Below, piece after piece: positions 21,498 to 30,417 of a stretch of 64,000 bases of DNA. The notes under the pieces are model-generated. The model was not told the origin of the DNA, did not search any database, and worked only from the letters and a program-made list of their open reading frames with translations. Positions within the stretch are counted from its first letter, which is position 1. Each line of letters starts with the position of its first letter. Both the position numbers and the translations under genes were made by a program. Source of the stretch: Rossellomorea marisflavi (GTDB lineage Bacteria > Bacillota > Bacilli > Bacillales > Bacillaceae_B); contig CP033051.1 in the NCBI GenBank assembly GCA_003667865.1, positions 4,409,001-4,473,000 on the forward strand, read 5' to 3'.

Positions 21498-22495
21498 TTC
21501 TTTGGCACCTCCAAATTAAAATGGTCATAAACCAATGAAGTTACCACACGTCCCCGTGGCGTTCGTTGGATAAAACCAATTTGAAGTAAGTAAGGTTCGT
21601 ACACATCTTCAATGGTATGTGACTCCTCTCCAATGCTAGCAGCTATCGTATCTAAGCCTACTGGGCCACCTTTAAAACGCTCAATTATTCCTTTTAATAG
21701 TTTATGATCAATATGATCAAGTCCTAGTTTATCAACCTGCAATAGCTCTAGTGCTTCCTGAGCTAATTCTGTATTGATCAATCCATTCCCTCGAACCTGT
21801 GCAAAATCTCGTACTCTTCTTAATAGACGATTGGCAATCCTCGGCGTTCCCCTTGATCTTCTTGCAACCTCTATGGAAGCCTGCTTATCAATAGTAGTAT
21901 TTAGAAGTAAGGCTGTTCGCTTTACAATGTCCTGAAGCTGCTCTTCCGTATAGTATTCGAGTCGACAGAGAACACCAAAACGGTCACGTAACGGAGCTGA
22001 TAATGCTCCCGCTCTCGTTGTAGCACCAACCAGTGTGAAAGGAGGCAAATCGAGTCGAACGGACCGTGCACTCGGTCCATTTCCAATGACAATATCCAAA
22101 CAAAAATCCTCCATTGCCGGATAAAGTACCTCTTCAATGCTTCTTGGCAGACGATGAATCTCATCAATAAACAAGACATCTCCAGGCTCTAAAGCTGTGA
22201 GGATGGCAGCTAAATCCCCTGGACGCTCAATCGCTGGTCCAGAGGTGGTTCGTAAGTTAACGCCCATCTCATTTGCAATAACTGCAGCAAGTGTAGTCTT
22301 CCCTAGGCCTGGCGGTCCGTAAAGCAATACATGATCTAATGTTTCACTCCGCATCTTAGCTGCTTCAATAAAAATCTCTAAATTGTATTTTACCTTATCC
22401 TGACCAATATATTGCCTAAGAGTTTGAGGTCGCAACGATTGTTCAAAGGAATCCTCATTCCCATCTATTTCACCTGAAACAATACGGTCATCCAT
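21494..22495 (-). CDS. ruvB: Holliday junction branch migration ATPase RuvB
   Basis: AAA+ motor that drives branch migration with RuvA. It has 333 residues with Walker [12 protein letters not shown], Walker [10 protein letters not shown], sensor GATTRAG, and the C-terminal winged helix ([12 protein letters not shown]...IQRTPRGR). It lies 19 bp after ruvA in one operon. Confidence 0.98.
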   Translation of the reverse strand: MDDRIVSGEIDGNEDSFEQSLRPQTLRQYIGQDKVKYNLEIFIEAAKMRSETLDHVLLYGPPGLGKTTLAAVIANEMGVNLRTTSGPAIERPGDLAAILTALEPGDVLFIDEIHRLPRSIEEVLYPAMEDFCLDIVIGNGPSARSVRLDLPPFTLVGATTRAGALSAPLRDRFGVLCRLEYYTEEQLQDIVKRTALLLNTTIDKQASIEVARRSRGTPRIANRLLRRVRDFAQVRGNGLINTELAQEALELLQVDKLGLDHIDHKLLKGIIERFKGGPVGLDTIAASIGEESHTIEDVYEPYLLQIGFIQRTPRGRVVTSLVYDHFNLEVPKK

Positions 22496-22514
22496 GATTA
22501 TGGCCTCCTTTCAT

Positions 22515-23123
22515 CTATTTTAAAAGTAGCTGTAAGGCTTTCTTAATCAACTCATCTGTTGAAAGAGCTTCCTTCTCAAGGCTCGGAGACACCTTATTGA
22601 TTTCTCTTTCTGAATATCCAAGTGCTTTTAATGCTAACACTGCCTCTTCTAATGCTTCATTTTGAGTTGATTGTATGCTCTGTTCTTCGTGATTGAATAA
22701 AGAAGGAAAATAATCTGGTACAATATCCTGAAGCTTTCCTTTTAAATCAAGAATCATTTGTCGTGCAGTCTTTTTCCCAACACCTGGGAACTTCGTTAGG
22801 AACTTTTCATCCTCTTCCTCAATGGCCGTAATCACTTGTGTTGGTGCCCCAGAAGCTAAGATTGCAAGTGCGCCTTTCGGTCCAATGCCTGAAACGTTTA
22901 ATAGTTTTACAAATAGTAACTTTTCTTCTAATGTTGAAAAACCATATAGGGCAAGAATATCTTCTCGAACATGCTGATATGTATAGATTTGTGTTGTTTC
23001 ATTTTGAAATTTTGAAAACAGGAACGGGTTGGCTGTATAAAGCTGATACCCAATTCCATTGTTGTCTAAGACTATATATTCTGGACTAACATGTTTGACG
23101 GTCCCTATGATATATTCGTACAT
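22515..23123 (-). CDS. ruvA: Holliday junction DNA-binding protein RuvA
   Basis: A 202-residue tetramer subunit that grips the four-way junction and recruits RuvB. It has an N-terminal OB fold ([20 protein letters not shown]), tandem helix-hairpin-helix motifs ([30 protein letters not shown]) and a C-terminal RuvB-binding domain. First gene of the ruv-queA-tgt-yajC series. Confidence 0.98.
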   Translation of the reverse strand: MYEYIIGTVKHVSPEYIVLDNNGIGYQLYTANPFLFSKFQNETTQIYTYQHVREDILALYGFSTLEEKLLFVKLLNVSGIGPKGALAILASGAPTQVITAIEEEDEKFLTKFPGVGKKTARQMILDLKGKLQDIVPDYFPSLFNHEEQSIQSTQNEALEEAVLALKALGYSEREINKVSPSLEKEALSTDELIKKALQLLLK

Positions 23124-23206
23124 TTTTGACTCTCCCTTAGCAAACGATCATTTCTTTTATAAAGCCGTTTTACCACAACTGCTCACTTTATCTTCAAAAC
23201 CCTATT

Positions 23207-23222
23207 GTACCATAATTTAATC
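23207..23222 (-). promoter_or_regulatory. Possible extended -10 promoter of ruvA
   Basis: TATGGTACAAT on the minus strand (TGn plus TACAAT, complement of 23214-23222), about 90 bp before ruvA. No good -35. Tentative. Confidence 0.35.
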
Positions 23223-23606
23223 AATGTAGAGGTGCTATTGCACACAAAACATTTGTTCCTATATTGTATCAGAATGTGAACAAAAGGGAATGAGGTTTCA
23301 ATAAATAGTTAGAGTGGAGTGCTAACGGACACTAGTGCCTTTATTCCATCAAAATATACCCTTTATTAAAACTAATGGACAAAGAGGATGTTATATATTG
23401 TGTCAGGCTTTATCAATGCATATATAAGTAAAATAGGTCTTCTGAGTCCGTATGCATACTAAAATAGCTCGCATTTATTGAAATAGATTTAACAGTATCT
23501 GTTACCTTAACATTGTCAAACTATTTCATACGTATCTAATCCCTATCATCAAATAATCAGTTTGTTATTGGAGAGTTTAGTAGGATGCGTCCTTTACAAG
23601 TACAGA

Positions 23607-23733
23607 GTTGCTTGGAGCGGAAGGTGCTTGACTCCTGCGGGACATAGCGGCAATGGTGAGACCCCGCAGGCGCAAGCGCCGAGGAGGCTCACCGTCGCCC
23701 CGCGGAAAGCAAGCACCTGGAGCGGAAAGCAAC
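23607..23733 (+). repeat. Structured 127-bp dispersed element, copy 2
   Basis: The ends GTTGCTT / AAGCAAC pair, as do the inner GGTGCTTG / CAAGCACC, GCGGC / GTCGC and GGTGAG / CTCACC. A GGAGCGGAA word lies on both sides of the outer internal loop. It is in the 690-bp ruvA-bofC gap, which holds no gene. Open frames across it are by-products of its GC-rich repeat. Confidence 0.93.
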
Positions 23734-23776
23734 GGGCCCTTTAGAAAGCCATTTAATCTTAAAGCTAGCACAATAT

Positions 23777-23802
23777 AAAAAAGGAACTGAATAGTCAGTT
23801 CC
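23777..23802 (-). terminator. Terminator of bofC
   Basis: GGAACTGACTATTCAGTTCC, an 8-bp stem with a 4-nt loop, is followed by six T on the minus strand. Confidence 0.92.
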
Positions 23803-23813
23803 CCAGTTCAACA

Positions 23814-24374
23814 CTATTCTAATATGGAATAAGGCTTGAAACTTTTGATTACCTCTTGATACCCCTGCTTTGACTTAATCGGAATTCCCTTTACAAGCTC
23901 ATCATGTTGTTTGCTCTCCAGCTTTCGAATGTCTAGCTGAAAGAACGATTGAATAATCTCAGATTCTCCCGGTTTACCGTTAAAAATAGACAGAACACCA
24001 TCTTCTGAAATTCCAAAATACCCATTCGTTTTCAATAATGGTGAAATATCATCTATTTCTTTTTCAAACGTAATGTGTTCCTCTGTCATGTCTTTTAGCT
24101 GCCATTCTGCATAATGTGACCAAAAATCTTCCATGGAGATAATGTTTTCTTGAACAACCTCTTCACTTGTTTCTCCATCGAGATATTTTCGCTCTAAAAT
24201 AACTTTTACAGTATGCACTGCGGGTGCTTGAACTGGCTGCACGGGCTCATTTTGCAATTCGTTTGTCTGGACACTATTTCTTGCAGCTTCTTTTTCTTCT
24301 TGATGGAAAAAGGTGAAGTAAAATGCCCCAAGTAGTAACAACACCATAAACACGACTCGAATCTTCATTGTCAT
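23814..24374 (-). CDS. bofC: Intercompartmental signalling factor BofC
   Basis: A forespore-made protein that restrains SpoIVB protease and thereby tunes pro-sigma-K processing in the mother cell. It has 186 residues with an N-terminal signal or anchor helix (VVFMVLLLLGAFYFTFF), a spacer, then the BofC domain (VKVILERKYLDGETSEE) and a C-terminal part (YFGISEDGVLSIFNG). The start is the ATG of MTMKIR with GAGGTG 6 nt upstream. It acts on the SpoIVF pathway also encoded in this window (spoIVFA/FB at 40.5-42.2 kb). Confidence 0.93.
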   Translation of the reverse strand: MTMKIRVVFMVLLLLGAFYFTFFHQEEKEAARNSVQTNELQNEPVQPVQAPAVHTVKVILERKYLDGETSEEVVQENIISMEDFWSHYAEWQLKDMTEEHITFEKEIDDISPLLKTNGYFGISEDGVLSIFNGKPGESEIIQSFFQLDIRKLESKQHDELVKGIPIKSKQGYQEVIKSFKPYSILE

Positions 24375-24487
24375 CGTGATCACCTCGAAACTAAAATAGT
24401 CTTTGAATCTATTTCTAGTGTGACCAACATTTGACAAGAATATCCGATAATATTTATAAAATAAAAATAATCTCCTTTCTAAAAACT

Positions 24488-24553
24488 AAAAAGTGCAGGA
24501 AATTCACTTAAACTCACGGATAACGTTCACCGTAAGCTTGTAAATTCCTGCAC
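24488..24553 (-). terminator. Terminator of the CoxA-like gene
   Basis: The outer arms GTGCAGGAATTTAC / GTGAATTTCCTGCAC with an inner GGTGAACGTTATCC part are followed by five T on the minus strand. Confidence 0.8.
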
Positions 24554-24566
24554 ATCAATAACATGA

Positions 24567-25301
24567 TTAGCGATCTAATTCATCTGCTGACTTAAACAGA
24601 TCATGTATATCTAATTTTATTCCTCGCTGCGGACCTCCATCTCGTAGGTCGTTGTCAATGTTTCGCACTCGGCTAAATGTTCCTTCATCGACAACAACTT
24701 GAACAGAACGTCCGTGTAAATAGGGTTCTACGACCTTTCTCACTTGCTCTTTAGTTACCGTTTCTTTTTCATGATTATCTAGTTCAATTGCGATCAATAC
24801 GCTCGTTCCATATGATACAGAACGAACATCCTCCACATTAGGAACTGATGCAGTCACATCATTGATCTGTTCGGCAAGTTCTCCTTCGTACGCAGTATAA
24901 TAGGAATTTCTTGCTTCACGAGTATTATCGTCAAGATGACCGTGATAGTTCGCATCTCCATGACTTGCATCTGTGTCACGAGCAAAAAAGTTTCGATCCT
25001 GATCCGCTAAAGGAACAGATGGATTTTGTGGGTTGCCATACTGATCACGAACTTTTAGGAAGTTTCTTTTATCTTTTTGAATAGCTTCTGCTTCATTTCC
25101 AATCGTATGATCATACATTTCAGTTATAGGACCATCCCGCTGATCTCCTTGTTCACCGCCATGCCCTTCATTGGAATAATATCCTAGCGGCTCATAGGAC
25201 TCATGTCCAGGATTTTCAATTCCTTCTTCCGTTGTATTACATGCTGTAAGTCCAGTTAACATGAAAGCTGCAAATGGAACAATAAAATGTTTCCTATTCA
25301 A
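24567..25301 (-). CDS. coxA: CoxA-like YhcN/YlaJ-family sporulation lipoprotein
   Basis: A 244-residue lipoprotein with signal peptide and lipobox LTAC (Cys21). It has a long polar region rich in G, D, H and N, then the YhcN/YlaJ domain (AEQINDVTASVPNVEDVRSVSYGTSVLIAIEL). In B. subtilis the spore cortex protein CoxA of the same family lies next to safA, as here, and position and family guide the name. The yebC and csbX genes usual between it and bofC are absent. Confidence 0.82.
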   Translation of the reverse strand: MNRKHFIVPFAAFMLTGLTACNTTEEGIENPGHESYEPLGYYSNEGHGGEQGDQRDGPITEMYDHTIGNEAEAIQKDKRNFLKVRDQYGNPQNPSVPLADQDRNFFARDTDASHGDANYHGHLDDNTREARNSYYTAYEGELAEQINDVTASVPNVEDVRSVSYGTSVLIAIELDNHEKETVTKEQVRKVVEPYLHGRSVQVVVDEGTFSRVRNIDNDLRDGGPQRGIKLDIHDLFKSADELDR

Positions 25302-25405
25302 TGTTTATTTCCCCCTTCGACTACAGATTGAGTCGATATTGACTCATTAATAGGGTACGAAAGGAGAGATAAACTCATTCAACGTTTAACTGGTGATGAC
25401 GGCTA

Positions 25406-26395
25406 TTATTGGTTATTTCTAATGGCCTCATGCAAAGAATGAGTAAATTTCATTCGTTCGGTAAATTGCTTCACTGTTAGAAAGTAAAGGAATGGAAACA
25501 TTTTTCGCTTATTCGTACTGTCTTTCCGAATAAACCGATTCCATTCGCGAAAAATATCAGTAGGGTACATAAGAGCATTGAGAAATATAGAGTTATTTTT
25601 ATAATGATTGAGCGGACTATGTAACCACAGTTTTTCTAAGGACCAGTCAATGTAAGGTAAAATTCGATAAGCAAATTGCAAATCGTCAATAATTGGGTCG
25701 CCCTTTGTCAATAAATCAAAGTCAATAAGAAAGGTCTTTTGATCCTTCGTTTTTAAAAAGTTATGATGCGCAACATCTCCATGTAAAAAACACTGAGATT
25801 GAATCTCAATATTTTGGTGCGAAGTTAATTGGTTCATAGCATAATAACCCCACTGTAAATATGTCCAAAAGTAATATGAAGGAATCATACTATGTAGTAA
25901 AGGTATATTTTGATGAAATAACTGTAAACGATATTCCCACTTATCTAACCAGTGATTTTTTCGAACGTTTGAGAAGCTTGGATCTTGATAAAAGGTGGAT
26001 GTAAGTTCATGAAACGCTTTTAATATAAATAATGCTGACTTTCTATCTTGTTCTTTTTTATAGCTTATGGCATTAGAATCCTCGAGCCATTGCATGACAC
26101 CAATTGGATTCCCCATAAACTGTAACGTCTCCTGCTGGTGTATTTCATGAAACGGTAAAACAAATTGTACGTTATGCTTCAAAAGTTCTTCGACTAGTAG
26201 AAATTGCTTTTCAAAACGTTGCCAGTTAGGATATCTTTTCACAAACCATTTCTTATTCTCACAGAATAACAGCCATTTATTTTCCTTTAAGTCAATCAGA
26301 GAGGCATCTGGTTCATCTAACTTTAAGGATAAAAAAGAAAGGAGACGATGTTTAAAATCGTCTCCCTCCAATTTTGGATTAATCCTCGAAGTCAT
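25406..26395 (-). CDS. Aminoglycoside-phosphotransferase-fold kinase (CotS-like)
   Basis: A 329-residue protein with the kinase motifs CFLHGDVAHHNFL (catalytic loop, near 220) and LIDFDLLTKGDP (metal-binding Asp). The N-lobe shows WFVKRYPNWQRFEKQ with the likely ATP-binding Lys. This fold includes spore coat kinases CotS/CotI/YtaA and choline kinases. Its position behind safA suggests a spore coat role (inference). The ATG overlaps the last codons of safA by 17 bp. The safA terminator hairpin lies just inside this reading frame, so either readthrough occurs or the true start is later. Residues 1-20 are therefore uncertain. Confidence 0.8.
   Translation of the reverse strand: MTSRINPKLEGDDFKHRLLSFLSLKLDEPDASLIDLKENKWLLFCENKKWFVKRYPNWQRFEKQFLLVEELLKHNVQFVLPFHEIHQQETLQFMGNPIGVMQWLEDSNAISYKKEQDRKSALFILKAFHELTSTFYQDPSFSNVRKNHWLDKWEYRLQLFHQNIPLLHSMIPSYYFWTYLQWGYYAMNQLTSHQNIEIQSQCFLHGDVAHHNFLKTKDQKTFLIDFDLLTKGDPIIDDLQFAYRILPYIDWSLEKLWLHSPLNHYKNNSIFLNALMYPTDIFREWNRFIRKDSTNKRKMFPFLYFLTVKQFTERMKFTHSLHEAIRNNQ
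26331..26365 (-). terminator. Terminator of safA inside the next gene
   Basis: GGAGACGAT / ATCGTCTCC, a perfect 9-bp stem with a 7-nt loop, is followed by TTTCTTTTTT on the minus strand, 14 bp after the safA stop. Confidence 0.9.
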
Positions 26396-28298
26396 CGTCT
26401 TCTTCAATAGGATTTCCAAAAGCTCTTGGCCCACCTAATCCTGTTCCTTGTGGAAAATAAGGCTGTGATCCTAGTGGACCTTGTGGAAAACCGTACCCAA
26501 ACGGTTGTTGTTGAGTATCGAAACCAGCTTGATCAAAATCAAAATCTTGCTGATCACCGAATCCAGGTTGTGCTCCAAATCCTGGTTGCACTCCGTATCC
26601 TGGTTGTGCTCCAAATCCTGGTTGCACTCCATAACCTGGTTGCTCTCCGAACCCTGGTTGCTCTCCGAATCCTGGTTGCACTCCGTACCCTGGTTGTGCT
26701 CCAAATCCTGGTTGTGCTCCAAATCCTGGTTGTGCTCCAAATCCTGGTTGTGTTCCGAAACCTGGTTGCACTCCGTATCCTGGTTGCACTCCGTATCCTG
26801 GCTGCGCTCCAAATCCTGGCTGTGCTCCAAATCCTGGCTGCGCTCCAAATCCTGGCTGTGCTCCAAATCCTGGCTGTGCTCCAAATCCTGGCTGTGCTCC
26901 AAATCCTGGCTGTGCTCCAAATCCTGGCTGAAGACCATATCCAGGTTGTGAACCATAATTTGGTAGTGTTCTTGGACCACCACATCCACAATCATCATCA
27001 TCTGTACGATATGGTGTTGGGTATCCTTGAGGAACCTGAGCTCCTGCTCCTTGCGGGAAACCTCCTGCAAATGGAGTTGGTCCATAAGGATTTGCTCCAT
27101 AGCCTGTTCCTGGTAATACTGGAGAAACAGGATAGCAATTATCAAATGCTGGAGCTACTGGAGCTGTTGGAAATGGTGCTCCACCTTGGTATGGATTTAC
27201 TCCTGGATTCGCACCATATGGGAACGGTGTCGCAGGAAAATCATCATCATCAAAGTCTTGAGCTCCTTGAACAGCTGTTGGATAGCCCATCGGTTGTTGT
27301 GGAGCTCCATAAGGATTGAACCCACCCGTGAATGGTGCATCATCTTCATCATCATATATATCCATTCCTGGTAGTGCTTGCGCTCCCTGAACCGCTGTAG
27401 GATATCCAGGTTGACCATAAGCTGGTGCTCCATAACCAGGTGTTGCAGGTGTTCCAAACCCTCCAGTTGGTGCTCCGTAACCAGGTGCAGGTGTTCCAAA
27501 TCCTGGTGTTGGCGCTCCGTAACCAAGTGGTGACGTTGGACCATATGGGTTTGCTCCAAATCCAGTTCCAGGCATAACAGGTGAAATTGGTAGACAGTTG
27601 TTATAGAACATAGGCTGTGTAAATCCTCCTTGTGGTGGTAATGTAGGCATTCCTAATTCATCATCATCTTCTTCTACACCTGCAACAGCACTTGGCTCTT
27701 GATTCGGTTGTGGAAGAATATTAAACGGTTGCTTTGGTAACTCAATCTGAGGTTGCTTCGGTAGCATTGGCTGTTTTGGTAGCTCAGGCTGCTTCGGCAG
27801 TTCTGGTTGCTTTGGTAATTCAGGCTGCACTTGTTTTGGTTGCACTTGTTTTGGTTGCACTTGTTTTGGTTGCACTTGTGGCTGAGCCTGTTGTTGTGCT
27901 TGAATATTCGCCATATTCATCATGTAATAGTTATTAATATCAATTTCTGGGACGACAGGTTGTGGCATTTTTGGAGTGAATGGCTGTTTAACTTCTTTTT
28001 TCGGCTGTTCTTTTGGAGTCTCTTGGACAGGTAGAGTAGGTGGTTTTTGTTGATTAAATGGATGTTCTGCTTTTGGCATTTCTTTTTTTGCACCTAGGTT
28101 TGTTGGTGCTTCTTTGTTTATTGCTACTTCTTTTTTAACTGTACCTCCATCAGTAGGTACCTTAATTTTCATTCCAGGCATAATCATGTCAGGGTTTGAA
28201 AGTTGAGCATTCATCTTTTTAAGCTCTTCAAAATTAACCCCATATTTTTTGGCAATCTTCCAAAGAGTATCACCTTTTTGTACAATATGGATTTTCAC
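26379..28298 (-). CDS. safA: SafA, morphogenetic inner-coat protein with LysM domain
   Basis: SpoVID-associated scaffold that places the inner spore coat and binds cortex peptidoglycan through LysM. It has 639 residues: LysM at 1-50 (IHIVQKGDTLWKIAKKYGV), a spacer with PKQ/VQPKQ and ELPKQP repeats, two matching blocks with NC[LY]P[IV]SPV.PGTG.GANPYGP, two YPTAVQGAQ blocks, a DDDDCGCGGP cluster, and a C-terminal array of about 20 QPGFGA/QPGYGV hexapeptides before an acidic end. The start is GTG with GAGGAGGG 7 nt upstream. The frame opens 24 codons earlier without support. The neighbouring coxA-like gene fits the B. subtilis order. Confidence 0.93.
   Translation of the reverse strand: MKIHIVQKGDTLWKIAKKYGVNFEELKKMNAQLSNPDMIMPGMKIKVPTDGGTVKKEVAINKEAPTNLGAKKEMPKAEHPFNQQKPPTLPVQETPKEQPKKEVKQPFTPKMPQPVVPEIDINNYYMMNMANIQAQQQAQPQVQPKQVQPKQVQPKQVQPELPKQPELPKQPELPKQPMLPKQPQIELPKQPFNILPQPNQEPSAVAGVEEDDDELGMPTLPPQGGFTQPMFYNNCLPISPVMPGTGFGANPYGPTSPLGYGAPTPGFGTPAPGYGAPTGGFGTPATPGYGAPAYGQPGYPTAVQGAQALPGMDIYDDEDDAPFTGGFNPYGAPQQPMGYPTAVQGAQDFDDDDFPATPFPYGANPGVNPYQGGAPFPTAPVAPAFDNCYPVSPVLPGTGYGANPYGPTPFAGGFPQGAGAQVPQGYPTPYRTDDDDCGCGGPRTLPNYGSQPGYGLQPGFGAQPGFGAQPGFGAQPGFGAQPGFGAQPGFGAQPGFGAQPGYGVQPGYGVQPGFGTQPGFGAQPGFGAQPGFGAQPGYGVQPGFGEQPGFGEQPGYGVQPGFGAQPGYGVQPGFGAQPGFGDQQDFDFDQAGFDTQQQPFGYGFPQGPLGSQPYFPQGTGLGGPRAFGNPIEEDDDFED
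26565..26940 (-). repeat. 18-bp tandem repeat in safA
   Basis: About 20 near-identical 18-bp units encode QPGFGA and variants (QPGYGV, QPGFGE, QPGFGT). Runs of identical units alternate with variant units, which suggests recent slippage or unequal crossover. Confidence 0.93.
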
Positions 28299-28390
28299 GA
28301 TGTTTCCCTCCTCAGGCATATGTCTATATATCCTATGACAAAATAGGCGAAGTGCTATCAATCTACACAAAAACTTATGATGTTTTTCAC

Positions 28391-28430
28391 AAAAATATGC
28401 CTCACTCTTATAGAGGAGGCATATTTTTTA
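28391..28430 (-). terminator. Terminator of nadB-nadC-nadA
   Basis: The arms AAATATGCCTCCTCTATAAG / GAGTGAGGCATATTT form a stem followed by T, 18 bp after nadA. Confidence 0.9.
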
Positions 28431-28447
28431 GTCGTATATTTACAGTT

Positions 28448-29554
28448 TTACGCTCTTGCTAACATACGATCTAGTGCTAAAATCGCATTATGAGCTACGT
28501 TTTCATCTACTTTAATGATATTCTCTGGTTTATGATCCACAATATTTTCTAGCGACCATAATAAATGTGGCAAATCAATACGATTCATTGTTAAGCAAGG
28601 ACACATATAAGGGTTTAACGAAACAATTTGTTTATCTGGATGTTGATCAATTAAACGCTTAACTAGATTCATCTCAGTACCGATTGCCCACTGAGAGCCT
28701 GCTGGAGATTTCTCAATCGTATCAATAATATTCTTCGTACTTCCATTTAAGTCTGATAGCTCAACAACTTCACGACTACATTCTGGATGAACAATGATTT
28801 TCATTTCAGGGTGCTGTTCTCGAACATTTTCAATATTTTTCACTGTGAAATTTTCATGAACAGAGCAATGTCCCTTCCATAAAATGACGATAATATCTTC
28901 CACATTTCCTTCATGTATCAGTTTGTTGTTAATCGGATCCCAGACAGCCATTTTATCTAGTGGAATTCCTAAATCATATGCAGTATTACGACCTAAGTGC
29001 TGATCTGGTAAGAATAAAATGCGTTCTTTTTCACCTAGTGCCCATTCCACCATCTTATGAGCATTTGAAGATGTTACTGTTGCACCGCCATGCTCTCCAA
29101 CAAAGGATTTAATTGCAGCAGTAGAGTTCACATATGTTAATGGAATCATGGTTTCACCAAACATGTCTGTTAGCAGCTCCCACGCGCGTTCTGTCTGGTG
29201 AATATCAGCCATATCAGCCATTGAACAGCCCGCTCGCATATCTGGCAAAATGACCTTCTGATTTTCATTTGTTAAAATATCAGCAGTCTCTGCCATAAAG
29301 TGAACACCACAGAACACAATGTATTCTGCTTCTGTATTTTTTGCGGATACTTGTGCAAGCTGAAGCGAATCTCCTGTTACGTCAGCAAATTGAATAACCT
29401 CGTCCTTTTGATAGTGATGCCCTGGAATAAATAGCTTTGAACCTAGTTTTTGTTTAATCTCACGCACACGTTCTTCCATTTCCTCTGTTGACATGGCACG
29501 AATGTGCTCTGGAATTTCATTTGTCCCTTTTGTTAATTGATCTAATAAGCCCAT
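28448..29554 (-). CDS. nadA: Quinolinate synthase
   Basis: Condenses iminoaspartate with dihydroxyacetone phosphate to quinolinate using a [4Fe-4S] cluster. It has 368 residues of the long Bacillus type. Candidate cluster cysteines are in [29 protein letters not shown] and [11 protein letters not shown], the last giving the CxC pair of this subfamily. Third gene of the nad operon. Confidence 0.98.
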   Translation of the reverse strand: MGLLDQLTKGTNEIPEHIRAMSTEEMEERVREIKQKLGSKLFIPGHHYQKDEVIQFADVTGDSLQLAQVSAKNTEAEYIVFCGVHFMAETADILTNENQKVILPDMRAGCSMADMADIHQTERAWELLTDMFGETMIPLTYVNSTAAIKSFVGEHGGATVTSSNAHKMVEWALGEKERILFLPDQHLGRNTAYDLGIPLDKMAVWDPINNKLIHEGNVEDIIVILWKGHCSVHENFTVKNIENVREQHPEMKIIVHPECSREVVELSDLNGSTKNIIDTIEKSPAGSQWAIGTEMNLVKRLIDQHPDKQIVSLNPYMCPCLTMNRIDLPHLLWSLENIVDHKPENIIKVDENVAHNAILALDRMLARA

Positions 29555-29565
29555 CGTATATCCCC

Positions 29566-30417
29566 CTATAGTAAAGCTGCTTTGTCAAATTGAACCTTTG
29601 CACTAATATCCAATGCTTTTACTGAGTGCGTTAAATAGCCTAATGATATATAGTGAACCCCTGTTTTGGCATAATCAATGATTGTATCTAACGTAATTCC
29701 ACCTGAAGCCTCTGTAATGATGTGTGCTGGGACCTCTTGGATCCATTCCGTAATCTCTTGAGGCAAACGATTATCAAACATAATAATGTCTGCACCAGCT
29801 TCTATTGCTTCATGCATTTGTTCTCTTGTCTCAATCTCTACCTCTACTTTAACCGTATGACCATGTACATTTTTCACCTGTTTGACTGCTTCTGTAATTG
29901 AACCTGCAAAGGAAATATGATTGTCTTTAAGCATGACAGCATCATATAACCCTTGACGATGATTAAATCCACCACCACTACGAACAGCATACTTTTCAAG
30001 CATACGTAAACCAGGTGTGGTTTTTCTTGTATCACATATGCGGACTCCCGTTTCTCTCACAAGTTGTGTCACATGATGAGTATTTGTAGCAATACCACTC
30101 ATCCGTTGAACAAGATTTAACACCACTCGTTCAGCTTGCAAAAGGTCAGCCATAGGGCCTTCTATACTCGCTATTGTCTGCCCCTTTGTAACGGCATCCC
30201 CATCCTGCACAAACACTTCAGTTTGAATACCATCGTTTTGTATTTTAAAACCCGTTTCAATGATATCTCTTCCACAAAAGATTCCGTCCTCCTTCATCAT
30301 AAAGTAGAAGGTTCCTCTATCCTTTTGTGTGAAAAGTGCTTGAGAAGAAAGGTCCCCTTCACCGATGTCTTCAAGGAAAAAAGACTCAAGCATAGATTTT
30401 AATTTGATTTTGTTCAT
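29566..30417 (-). CDS. nadC: Nicotinate-nucleotide pyrophosphorylase (carboxylating)
   Basis: Turns quinolinate and PRPP into nicotinate mononucleotide. It has 283 residues with the family core [18 protein letters not shown] and [20 protein letters not shown]. Its start lies 32 bp inside nadB, so the two are coupled. Confidence 0.98.
   Translation of the reverse strand: MNKIKLKSMLESFFLEDIGEGDLSSQALFTQKDRGTFYFMMKEDGIFCGRDIIETGFKIQNDGIQTEVFVQDGDAVTKGQTIASIEGPMADLLQAERVVLNLVQRMSGIATNTHHVTQLVRETGVRICDTRKTTPGLRMLEKYAVRSGGGFNHRQGLYDAVMLKDNHISFAGSITEAVKQVKNVHGHTVKVEVEIETREQMHEAIEAGADIIMFDNRLPQEITEWIQEVPAHIITEASGGITLDTIIDYAKTGVHYISLGYLTHSVKALDISAKVQFDKAALL

Noticed and set aside
23562..23771. Small proteins rich in Pro, Arg and Gly on both strands
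   Set aside because: They come from open frames through the GC-rich 127-bp element. The same peptide pattern appears at other copies and there are no ribosome sites.
26426..27319. Long Leu/Val-rich and Ser/Trp-rich open frames opposite safA
   Set aside because: These are periodic shadows of the 18-bp repeat in the safA frame.
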